This document shows positions 1 to 6,880 of a stretch of 10,647 nt of DNA, piece after piece. The notes below the pieces were generated by a model. The model did not search any database and was not told the origin of the DNA. It saw nothing but the letters and a program-made list of their open reading frames with translations. Position numbers and translations under genes: made by a program. Positions within the stretch are counted from its first letter, which is position 1. Each line of letters opens with the position of its first letter. Origin of the DNA: Cephalothrix spiralis (lineage: Eukaryota > Nemertea > Palaeonemertea > Archinemertea > Cephalotrichidae); assembly GCA_032353305.1 (NCBI GenBank), contig JAUCNG010397700.1:1-10647 (forward strand), given 5' to 3'.

Positions 1-270
1 GAATAAAGAGAATTCTATTGTTTAATTCTTGATTTTATCGATTTTAATGTGAATTTGTAAGACTTAAAAATTAGATAGGGAAAATAGCATTGATATATGA
101 CATTCACAAGTAAAATGCATGTTGAAATTTATATTTTTCTTACTATAAATTCACTATAATTTGTATTTAAATATATTTCTTATTATCAAGAATTATATGA
201 CATGTACATGTACTTCATGTGTCACTTAATGTAAAAACTAATCGAGAAAAATATTACTTTCAGTGTACAA
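1..270 (+). repeat. 3' flank of an upstream B-type zinc-finger gene lying outside the window
   Basis: This AT-rich stretch matches 6608-6880, the 3' flank of copy B, almost base for base. Shared features are the AATAAA near its start, the 'tagataggg' block, the TGATATATGACA word and the ACATGTACATGTAC word near 201-212. A diverged version follows copies A and C. It is best read as the 3' UTR end and downstream spacer of a B-like gene whose stop codon should lie about 147 bp before base 1, because base 1 aligns with 6608 and the stop of B ends at 6461. No open frame of interest is present. Confidence 0.7.
2..7 (+). promoter_or_regulatory. Poly(A) signal AATAAA of the upstream gene
   Basis: AATAAA sits at the point equivalent to the AATAAA downstream of copies B (6609-6614) and C (10194-10199), followed in each case by 'GAATTCTAT'. 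Conservation at the same distance behind a zinc-finger gene supports a cleavage and polyadenylation signal for the gene just outside the window. Confidence 0.5.
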
Positions 271-589
271 ATGTACATGTATATCAAAGCTATTTTCCAA
301 AAAAAATCAGAAGGCGATTTTGATAAGAAATGTTCAAGTTTCATGTTGCTGCTTTTCATATTAGTAAAAGTATTCGCCTTAGAATCAACATACAGTATTT
401 TTCTATCTCCTTTACGAAATATTAGTGAAAGGCGTGGGGTACAGAATCTGTTGAAGTCAATTTGGCAAAAAGTTGACGAGGGTGTGCACGTGGCCACTTA
501 TTCAAAATTCCCTGACTTTTCCCTGACCATTTTAAAAATTTTCATTGACCCAGTGACAAATAACGAAACTGTATGCTCAAACGTATAAA
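271..589. repeat. Spacer block Y1, non-coding, holding the empty site of a later insertion
   Basis: This spacer matches 6880-7597 after removal of the insertion at 6980-7392, and more distantly 3560-4085. It includes two TTCCCTGA words (about 507-525) and ends near a GACAAATAA word. An open frame on the plus strand at 271-588 is not kept in the other copies: the equivalent in unit 2 is broken by a C run at 6898-6907 and by the insertion. I see no gene here. TA at 380-381 is the unoccupied target of the element at 6980-7392. Confidence 0.65.
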
Positions 590-1440
590 AAAATTACTGT
601 TAAAAAAAATCGAAAAACCCGCCCGCCCCTTGAAATTTCAATACACCTGAATACACCGATTATGAAGTCAGAAACGTAAAATCGATGCCTTTTTTCCAGC
701 GCAGGAAGCACACAAAACTTACTGTACAATATACAAATCATTCTACCCTGGACACGAGGATGGTGTGTCAGTCCTTGGTCTTTCAACACACTTTGAGTAA
801 TCAAATATTATATGGTTATTGCACGAGTTTCAAGTGGGATAAAATGAGTTATAACACGAGGGTTTTATCCAACTAGTTTAATAATGCACAAGTCGATAAA
901 ATGCACCTGGGGGGAGGGGCCGGGAAATGTGAAAAAAGCGCTACGTAGCGATATCGCATGGATGGCATTTTTCGACGCTAGGCCTCGCAGGCGGTGACAT
1001 TTTTTCAAGCGCTATCAGTCGCTATGGATCACTATGGATGGCCCATAGGGCCAGGGGCGGGGAATTTTAGATTATTACAGTAAAAATCCGCTTGCAAATA
1101 GAACAAATGAGCAAAACACAGAAATTTTTGAAAAACAATAACTTTCAGCTCAGCCTCGGTGATTTTGCTTTTTATAAAAATGTTTTTTCAGATACTATAG
1201 ATAAAAAAATTGCGCTTTGAAGCGCAATGTACCGCCACCCTACCCGGGGACTTCGCGCTATAAAGGAGTTCCGTGGATCGGGGCGATCCACCAATTTCTA
1301 GCACTATGATCGCCTTAGGCGTCGCTATTTTGACATTTGACCCGAATACGGTATGAAAAATAAACCCCGAAGCTAAATTAAGATCCGAGCAACTGTTAAC
1401 ACGAGGCGCAAATTCGTTTCCATCTAAAGAAATAACCATT
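590..1440. repeat. Block Z1: GC-richer repeated segment full of short palindromes
   Basis: This block matches 7598-8400 closely but has no counterpart before copy B, so it was inserted in one lineage or lost in the other. It is richer in GC than its surroundings. It carries four perfect inverted repeats: CGCTACGTAGCG at 939-950, GGCCC-ata-GGGCC at 1040-1052, a 9-bp-arm hairpin at 1209-1228 and a 7-bp-arm hairpin at 1274-1290. Minus-strand open frames exist (577-804, and a longer one in the second copy) but differ in length between copies and match no family I know. Ends and target-site duplications could not be defined. A non-autonomous mobile element is the likeliest identity. Confidence 0.55.
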
Positions 1441-2270
1441 TTATTTCATAGACCAATCATCTTTTCTAACTGTACTGTAATTAACAGATATTTGATTATA
1501 AATTAAGAATTTGAAATTATGATTTCAAACAGTTTTGATTTCAACGATAGTAGTACGTTCCAAACGACCGAGAGTTTTAAACAAATCATGCATTAAATAT
1601 TTTGGATATTCCCCGAAAAACTTCTTATTCACAGTTTTCATTCTGGAGTATGGATCGATATACTATAATGAAAATGATAAAGAATTTGTTCGTGGAATAT
1701 CAGAAATATTCACTGGTGAATATTGTAATTAATGCAAGATTCGTGAATATGGCTTTGTGTAAAGGTATTATAGTGAAATAGTAGAACATAAGTGCGCATA
1801 TACGCATATCTCAAAAAGGACGAAACAGGTTTTCTATGACAGAATTCCTCTGCATGTCTAAATAGCCAAAAAGGTATAAAACGTTATTATGATAGAATTC
1901 GTCTGTCATAATAAACACTACCATTTAGTGATTTCTAGTGTCTCAACTAGAAAAGTGCTAAAGGCACAGGTGTAGTATAAAAACACCTATTTGATTACTC
2001 AAAATGTGTTCAATTATTCAGACACACGATAGATAACCATTTGTGTGAATATACCGGAACATTTATTTGAACAAAATGCCAAACGATGGTAAAATCGGCT
2101 TATGCTATTGTAATATACTATGGGAATATGTGTTAAACCCGAATCCCTAATTATACATTTTAGTTAAAATAAAGATTTCCGATCACAATCAAATTAGTAA
2201 ACACACTTCCGGTATTGTCACATGATATTGACACCGGAGGCATAAAGTATAATGTACAAAAGTTTAATTG
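1441..2270 (+). other. Distal 5' flank of copy A, non-coding
   Basis: No convincing gene lies here; a 65-codon open frame at 1535-1732 is not preserved in the matching part of unit 2. The stretch shares blocks with the flanks of copies B and C: ATTTGATTACTCAAAATG at 1989-2006, and a block from GTGTGAAT (2043) to ATGCCAAAC (about 2084). Hairpins seen are 1705-1724 (arms AATATTCAC/GTGAATATT), a 12-bp-arm near-palindrome around 1887-1918, 1932-1953 (TTTCTAGT/ACTAGAAA), and CCGGT...ACCGG at 2209-2237. About 90 bp near 1800-1910 have no clear counterpart before copy C. Confidence 0.5.
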
Positions 2271-2402
2271 ACATAAGTCAAAAGTCACATTCATCTCTCA
2301 GTCAGTTTTAAAGTGCTATATGACCAGTTGGATATAATTTGGATCTTTCATTAGCACGTGTTTTGCTGCATATATACTGGAATTCTGTTTCATGAATGAA
2401 CA
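2271..2402 (+). promoter_or_regulatory. Conserved gene-proximal 5' block of copy A (putative promoter/5' UTR)
   Basis: This block is shared with 5442-5562 (copy B) and 9175-9304 (copy C). It starts with ACATAAGTCAAAAGTCA, which contains AAGTCA-a-AAGTCA (2275-2287), a direct repeat with one-base spacing. It continues with TTCATCTCTCAG (a pyrimidine tract plus CAG that could be a splice acceptor, or contain an initiator-like TCAGT), a GGATATAATTTGGATC block and TATATACTGG. CACGTG at 2355-2360 is an E-box in copy A only. Conservation beside all three starts suggests promoter or 5' UTR; transcription start and splicing cannot be read from sequence alone. Confidence 0.4.
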
Positions 2403-3039
2403 ATGCCAAATAAATGGAAGAACACAATAACTGAATGTATTATGCAATAAGAATTTTTCTTGTGCTAGCTCTCTTAGGATTCATAAACGATCTGTTCATG
2501 ATGGGATTCGATTCAAATGCAACACTTGTGAATATGAATTTTCTCAAGCAGGAAACCTTAAACAACATGTACAAGCAGTTCATGAAGGACTACGTTTATT
2601 TAAATGCAGCCAATGTGAATATGAATTTTCTCAAGCAGGAAACCTTAAACAACATGTACATTCAGTTCATGAAGGACTACGTCGATTTAAATGCAACCAT
2701 TGTGAATATAAATGTTCTCATGCGGGAGACATTAAAAAACATAAACAAGCAGTCCATGAAGGGCTACGCTTATTTAAATGCAACAAGTGTGAATATACAT
2801 GTTCTCGTGCAGGAACCCTTAAACAACATGTACAAGCAGTTCATAGAGGACTACGTCCATTTGAATGCAACCATTGTGAATTTGAATGTTCTAAGGCAGC
2901 AAACCTAAAACAACATGTTCAAATAGTTCATGAAGGGCTACGTCCATTTAAATGCAGCCATTGTGAATATAAATGTTCTGTAGCAGGAAACCTTAAAAAA
3001 CATATTAGAAGTGTTCACAAGGGACAAATTCCTTTCTAA
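2403..3039 (+). pseudogene. Copy A: C2H2 zinc-finger gene, frameshifted in finger 1 (7 fingers)
   Basis: The ATG sits where copies B and C start, with A at -3 and an in-frame TGA six bases upstream. The frame reads MPNKWKNTITECIMQ and stops at 2448-2450. A 2-bp deletion around 2439-2441, relative to B and C, removes the first zinc cysteine pair from the frame. The finger frame is then open from 2431 to the TAA at 3037-3039 but has no ATG. It encodes the rest of finger 1 and six complete C-X2-C-X12-H-X4-H fingers every 29 residues, ending KGQIPF. Contact triplets (-1,3,6) for fingers 2-7 are QNQ, QNQ, HDK, RTQ, KNQ, VNK. Known C2H2 arrays bind DNA in the nucleus; no effector domain is visible. 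Alternatives are an intact gene with an assembly indel, or splicing into AG sites at 2467-2468 or 2476-2477, which follow a pyrimidine tract. Confidence 0.85.
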
Positions 3040-3101
3040 TCATGAAACATTTTTAGGAGCATATTTTGTACAGTAATTATCTATTGTTATTTTAAAACAC
3101 G

Positions 3102-3107
3102 GATAAA
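3102..3107 (+). promoter_or_regulatory. Degenerate poly(A) signal GATAAA of copy A
   Basis: At the position where copies B and C have AATAAA, copy A has GATAAA, followed by the same GAATTCTAT context. GATAAA is a weak variant of the hexamer. It lies about 63 bases after the stop codon. Confidence 0.4.
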
Positions 3108-3453
3108 CAGAATTCTATTATTCAATTCTAGATTTTATCTTTTAATCAATTCGATTTTAATGTGCATTAAAACTAAGATAGGGAAAATAGCATTGATATA
3201 TGACAAACAGTGAAAGTAAAATGTCTTGTTGAAATCAATATTTTAATTAATTAAATAAGCTATAATTTTTATTCGAATATCTTTCTCATCACAAAGAATT
3301 ATACTACATGTACTTTATGTGTCATTTAGATGGGAATTAGTATTAATATATGACATACGGTGAAAGTAAATGTATGTTGAAAATAATATTCTATTTTATT
3401 TTATTGAATTCACTTTAATTTTTACTCAAACTAATCTAGAAACATATTGACTT
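3108..3453 (+). repeat. 3' flank of copy A with two related sub-repeats
   Basis: This matches 10200-10570 after copy C, and in part 1-270 and 6615-6880. It contains two versions of a block starting with ATATATGACA and GTGAAAGTAAA, at about 3196 and 3338. The flank of copy C has the same doubling, while the B-type flank has one. The block was therefore duplicated in the A/C lineage before the 6.9-kb duplication. No coding sequence is seen. Confidence 0.6.
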
Positions 3454-4085
3454 AGGCAACATATTTTCATTTTCAAAAGTCTTACAAGTTACAAGGTCCA
3501 TCTATGATATTTTTGTCAAGACATCTCGATAAATGTGAAATGTGATTTTAATAGGGAACGTTTTGATATGAGTTTTATGTTACTGCCGTTGATATTAATG
3601 AATTCTTAATTCAGAATCAACTTAATGTATTTTAGTGTCGCAATTCTCAATAGTAGGAAATGTTACCCACTTATTTTTATCATATGAAGCCTGTAGGAAC
3701 GTAACATCATAAGTCCACTTTCTGTCGTTCAGTAAAATAAACCCAAAACATCCACCTGCAACCAAAATTTATGGCCAACTACTCCTTTGCTCCTTTACAT
3801 CCGTGGAGGAAGAGAAACGAAATCAGAGTTGCAATCGGTGAGTAATAGCTAGGTTGATGATTTGGGTGGATTTTACTGTACGCCAGAAAGGACGTTCCTA
3901 CAGGCTTCATATTATGACTATTATGAGTGAAAGGCAAAATTGAACAGAAACAATTTAAGAGGTTATTTGGCAGGAAGATGACGCGGGGTTATGCAAGGTG
4001 GACACTTTTTCACAATTTCAATATTCCCTGAATTTTCCCTGATCATTTTAGACATTTTCACTTACAAAGCGACAAATAATTAGCC
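3454..4085. repeat. Spacer block Y2, diverged relative of 340-570, interrupted by an inverted-repeat element
   Basis: No gene is seen. From about 3560 the sequence resembles 340-570 (AGAATCAAC, GAGTGAAAGG, TTTGGCA, GTGGACAC.TTTT, TTCCCTGA.TTTTCCCTGA, GCGACAAATAA), but with far more differences than unit 1 against unit 2. This implies an older round of duplication. The 225-bp element at 3685-3909 lies inside it. Bases 3454-3560 show no match elsewhere in the window. Confidence 0.5.
3685..3909. mobile_element. Small non-autonomous inverted-repeat element (MITE-like), 225 bp
   Basis: Perfect 18-bp terminal inverted repeats begin TGAAGCCTGTAGG at 3685-3702 and end at 3892-3909. After a gap the arms keep matching imperfectly (TTTCTG, CAGTAAAAT, ACCCAAA, CATC, ACCT words on both sides). 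TA flanks both ends (3683-3684 and 3910-3911), which fits a TA target-site duplication. There is no open frame of note, so it would depend on a transposase elsewhere. TA duplication is typical of the Tc1/mariner superfamily; the terminal sequence itself is not one I recognise. Copy-A spacer sequence on both sides continues without this insert. Confidence 0.65.
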
Positions 4086-4220
4086 ATTAAAACATCGATA
4101 AATAATTTGTCGTGAACTTATCCTCAAGAATATTTTAAATTTTTCCCTGAATTTCATCAATATTCCAAAAAAATTATTCCCTGACAAACCCAAATTTGTT
4201 TGCATGCTCTTTTTTCCCTG
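4020..4220. repeat. TTCCCTG-rich repetitive stretch
   Basis: The word TTCCCTG, mostly TTCCCTGA, recurs at about 4023, 4034, 4142, 4178 and 4214 in AT-rich sequence. The matching blocks Y1 and Y3 keep only the first two. It looks like a degraded interspersed or simple-sequence repeat rather than a gene; no open frame is supported. Confidence 0.4.
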
Positions 4221-4940
4221 TTCTCAATGTAAGTCGTCACCCTGTAATATGCACATGAATGAAATATTCTTATATATGCATGGAATCGTTGCGTCGTATT
4301 AAATTAGCGATTCTTTAGGTGTGCGATCAAGTACAGTGGTTTTATGTCAGTCAAAACTCTTATGAAATATGAATTATTTTCAATAACTTCGCTTAAAGCC
4401 GCTAGGTATAAAGGCATTAATGAGCCCGGTAAGACTAGTTTCCTTGTGGCCTAACCTATTATGGGTTCGAAAGTGAAAGCGATTTTTTTAGCTATAAGCT
4501 TTTTATCTTTGCAATTAGTACTTAAAAAGATGATGAAAGTATATCAAATTACTCAACATAAATCTTTGGCAGCTATGGTTGATAATCAATCTGGAATCTA
4601 TTGTTCTAATATTATTGTTTACAATTTACTTTAAACAATCATCCTAGTGGAGATTTTGAGGAAATTTCGATCTTTTGTTAAAATGCATCCGCAGGAATAA
4701 TGCGGAAGTTGGGGGGGGGGGTTTAATTGACAATATCATGGATTAAATATGTTTCTAATAAAAACATCTGATTTGGCACGCAGAGGTCTGTTTTAATAGT
4801 TAAAGAATATTCTATCCGGTAGACTGGGTGCCTTATCGAATAGTACTATTAATCGTACTATCTATTTTAATAAGTCGATCTCTCTTCAAATTCATTGGCT
4901 ATTTATGACGTCATAATTAAAATTGGGATAGTTCATAAAA
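4221..4940. other. Intergenic stretch with no recognisable gene
   Basis: I find no gene, RNA gene or match to the rest of the window here. Visible items are a run of 11 G at 4711-4721 preceded by a small CCGCA/TGCGG hairpin, a short ATAGTAC/GTACTAT inverted repeat near 4841-4860, ATTGG at 4894-4898 and a perfect CRE-type octamer TGACGTCA at 4906-4913. A GGTTCGAAA word near 4465 resembles a tRNA B box but lacks a partner and a cloverleaf. Confidence 0.5.
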
Positions 4941-5089
4941 GAGGGTCTAAATGGGTGGGGGCGATACGTTTCTCGCTTCCCGATTCCCGCTAGATGCTTC
5001 CCGTTACCGTTAATCATTTCAATTTTTCCGTTCCCTTTAGCAATTTTTGGCCATTTTCCCGCTTACCGCTATACCCCCTTTAGACTCTC
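4941..5089. mobile_element. Fold-back element with short imperfect inverted ends
   Basis: The left end GAGGGTCTAAATGGG at 4941-4955 and the right end CCCCCTTTAGACTCTC at 5074-5089 are imperfect inverted complements. Between them lies sequence rich in TTCCCG/TTACCG words (TCCCGATTCCCGC, CCCGTTACCG, CCCGCTTACCGC). The block is absent from the spacers before copies A and C. A small non-autonomous transposon remnant is the likeliest reading; target-site duplications are unclear. Confidence 0.4.
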
Positions 5090-5441
5090 ATCAAATTGAT
5101 TTAGAATTCTTTGGAAATCATAAGAGATTTAAACAAATCCGAAATTCTGAATTTGAATTTTTTCGTGGAATATCTGAAAAATTCCCCTGTGAATATTGGA
5201 ATTAATGCATGTTTCGTAAATATGGCACTTAGTGAATGAGTTGACCATGGACTACGGGACCAATCAGAATGTCAATGAAATAATAACACCTATTTGATTA
5301 CTCAAAATGACCAATAATCAAAAATAGACATACAATAGCTAACCTTCCGTGTGAATACACCGGAAAATTTATTCCAAACAAAATGCCAAACAGCTCAGGC
5401 GGCAATACGTCCATAACGGTATTGCGTTATTGACGTGTGCC
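5090..5441 (+). other. Distal 5' flank of copy B, non-coding
   Basis: Homology to the flanks of A and C resumes here (TTTAAACAAATC near 5128, GTGGAATATC near 5166, GAATTAATGCA near 5199, ACACCTATTTGATTACTCAAAATG at about 5286-5309, GTGTGAAT to ATGCCAAAC at 5349-5391). Relative to A and C about 180 bp are missing between ATGCCAAAC and ACATAAGTC. No coding sequence is seen. Confidence 0.5.
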
Positions 5442-5562
5442 ACATAAGTCAAAAGTCATATTCATCTCTCAGTGAATGATCATTTGGATATATAATTTGG
5501 ATCTTTCATTAGCACGTTGGTTTTGTTGCATATATACTGGAATTCTGTTTCATGAACGAACA
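5442..5562 (+). promoter_or_regulatory. Conserved gene-proximal 5' block of copy B (putative promoter/5' UTR)
   Basis: This is equivalent to 2271-2402 and 9175-9304. It contains the AAGTCA-a-AAGTCA direct repeat (5446-5458), the TTCATCTCTCAG tract, the TATATAATTTGGATC block and TATATACTGG at 5531-5540. An upstream ATG at 5552 opens a 12-codon frame that ends at 5590, overlapping the main start. An in-frame ATG at 5476 exists only in this copy and is unlikely to be the true start. Confidence 0.4.
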
Positions 5563-6461
5563 ATGCCAAATAAATCGAAGAACACAATAACTGAATGTAA
5601 TGTATGCAAAAAGAATTTTTCTTCTGCTAGCGCTCTTATGCTTCATAAACGATCTGTTCATGAAGGGATTCGATTCAAATGCAACACTTGTGAATATGAA
5701 TTTTCTCAAGCAGGACACCTTAGACAACATGTGGAGTCAGTTCATGAAAGGATACGTCCATTTAAATGCGACCGTTGTGAATATAAATGTTCCCAAGCAG
5801 GACACCTTAAAACACATGTTCAATCAGTTCACGAAGGGCTTCGTTTATTCAATTGCAACCAATGTGAATATAAATGTTCTCGTGCAGGAAGCTTAAACTA
5901 CATGTACAATCAGTTCATGATGGGCTACGTCCATTTAAATGCCGAAAATGTGAATATAAATGTTCTCAGGCAGGAGACCTGAAACAACATGTAGAATCAG
6001 TTCATGAAAGGCTACGTCCATTTAAATGCGACCATTGTGAATATAAATGTTCTCGGGCTGGAATCCTTAAACAACATGTACAATCAGTTCATGAAGGGCT
6101 ACGTCAATTTAAATGCAGCCATTGTGAATATAAATGTTCTCAGGCAGGAGACCTTAAAAGACATGTACAATCAGTTCATGAAGGGCTACGTCCATTTAAA
6201 TGCAGAAAATGTGAATATAAATGTTTTCAGGCAGGAGACCTGACACAACATGTACAATCAGTTCATGAAGGGCTACGTCAATTTAAATGCAACCTTTGTG
6301 AATATGCAAGTTCACTGGCAGGAAGCCTTAAACGACATGTACAGTCAGTTCATGAAGGACTACGTCCATTTAAATGCAAACATTGTGATTATAAATGTTC
6401 TACGGCAGGAAATCTTAAACGACATGTCAGAAGTGTTCATAAGGAACAAGATCCTTTATAA
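5563..6461 (+). pseudogene. Copy B: C2H2 zinc-finger gene, frameshifted in finger 4 (10 fingers)
   Basis: The ATG (caATGcc, A at -3) opens MPNKSKNTITECNVC, so finger 1 begins at Cys12 with no leading domain. Fingers 1-3 are complete. In finger 4 an A run at 5895-5897 has three A where sister fingers have four. This shifts the frame just before the first zinc histidine and gives a 139-residue product ending at 5982. In the other frame the finger sequence resumes and runs open to TAA at 6459-6461, ending KEQDPL. Read as ancestral, it holds ten C-X2-C-X12-H-X4-H fingers in about 299 residues. Contact triplets (-1,3,6) for fingers 2-10 are QHQ, QHT, RSL, QDQ, RIQ, QDR, QDQ, LSR, TNR. Sequence-specific DNA binding is inferred from the family. 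A homopolymer slip in the assembly could also explain the break. Confidence 0.87.
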
Positions 6462-6608
6462 TCACGAACAATTATTTCTCTTGAGAAACATATTCTAAAC
6501 AGTAATTATCTATGCTAGGAGTAAATAAGTGCTCTTTTTGCAAATGATTTAAAATTAACTAGATATATTTTTATATTTTATTGTACATAAAAGTTCGATT
6601 TTAACACG

Positions 6609-6614
6609 AATAAA
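6609..6614 (+). promoter_or_regulatory. Poly(A) signal AATAAA of copy B
   Basis: AATAAA lies about 148 bases after the stop and is followed by TAGAATTCTAT. The same hexamer and context occur behind copy C and at the left edge of the window. Confidence 0.5.
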
Positions 6615-6880
6615 TAGAATTCTATTTTATCTTTTAATTAAATCGATTTTAATGTGCATGGGAATTTGAAAGACTTAAATATTAGATAGGGAAATAGCAC
6701 TGATATATGACATACACAAGTAAAATGCATGTTGAAATAATAAAAAAATATTTTACTATAAATTCACTATAATTTGTATTCAAATATATTTCTTATTATC
6801 AAGAATTATATTACATGTACATGTACTTCATGTGTCATTTAATGTAGAAACTAAATCCAGAAATTTTTACTTTCAGTGTA
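6615..6880 (+). repeat. 3' flank of copy B
   Basis: This matches 8-270 closely, including the 'tagataggg' block, one TGATATATGACATAC word and ATTACATGTACATGTAC at about 6811-6826. No gene is seen. Confidence 0.65.

Larger units (their letters stand above)
1..3453. repeat. Tandem duplication, unit 1 (pairs with 6608-10570)
   Basis: The whole stretch lines up in the same order and orientation with 6608-10570. Both hold the 3' flank of a B-type gene, the TTCCCTGA spacer, the GC-richer palindrome block, the 5' flank, an A/C-type zinc-finger gene and its 3' flank. The offset is about 6607 at the left end, about 7010 in the middle because of a 413-bp insertion in unit 2, and 6902 at the gene start. 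Similarity is high by eye, with scattered substitutions and small indels. Homology stops near 3453/10570, after the word ATATTGACTT. Confidence 0.85.

Noticed and set aside
271-588. 105-codon plus-strand open frame
   Set aside because: Not preserved in the sister unit, where a C run and a 413-bp insertion break it, and low-complexity in composition. A minus-strand frame at 222-497 over the same bases is equally unsupported.
1535-1732. 65-codon plus-strand open frame before copy A
   Set aside because: Not maintained in the matching region before copy C (about 8490-8680), and no family resemblance.
2518-3024. Regular repeats as a possible CRISPR array or satellite
   Set aside because: The period of 87 bp with constant Cys and His codons is the C2H2 finger period; there are no spacers, and the setting is eukaryotic.
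3195-3400. Possible coding remnant between copies A and B
   Set aside because: No finger-like Cys/His pattern in any frame; the stretch is explained by the doubled 3'-flank repeat.
4425-4485. tRNA-like or SINE-like sequence around GGTTCGAAA
   Set aside because: Only part of a B box matches; no A box at the right distance and no cloverleaf could be built.
5476-5562. In-frame upstream extension of copy B starting at ATG 5476
   Set aside because: Copies A and C have a stop codon directly upstream of the shared ATG and no matching extension; the sequence falls in the conserved 5' block and is probably 5' UTR.
5600-6498. Separate overlapping repeat-protein genes in the shifted frame of copy B (5600-5896, 6004-6243, 6250-6498)
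   Set aside because: They are shadows of the 87-bp finger repeats. Their start codons arise from the recurrent ACATGTACAATCAGTTCATG-type words and their lengths differ between copies.
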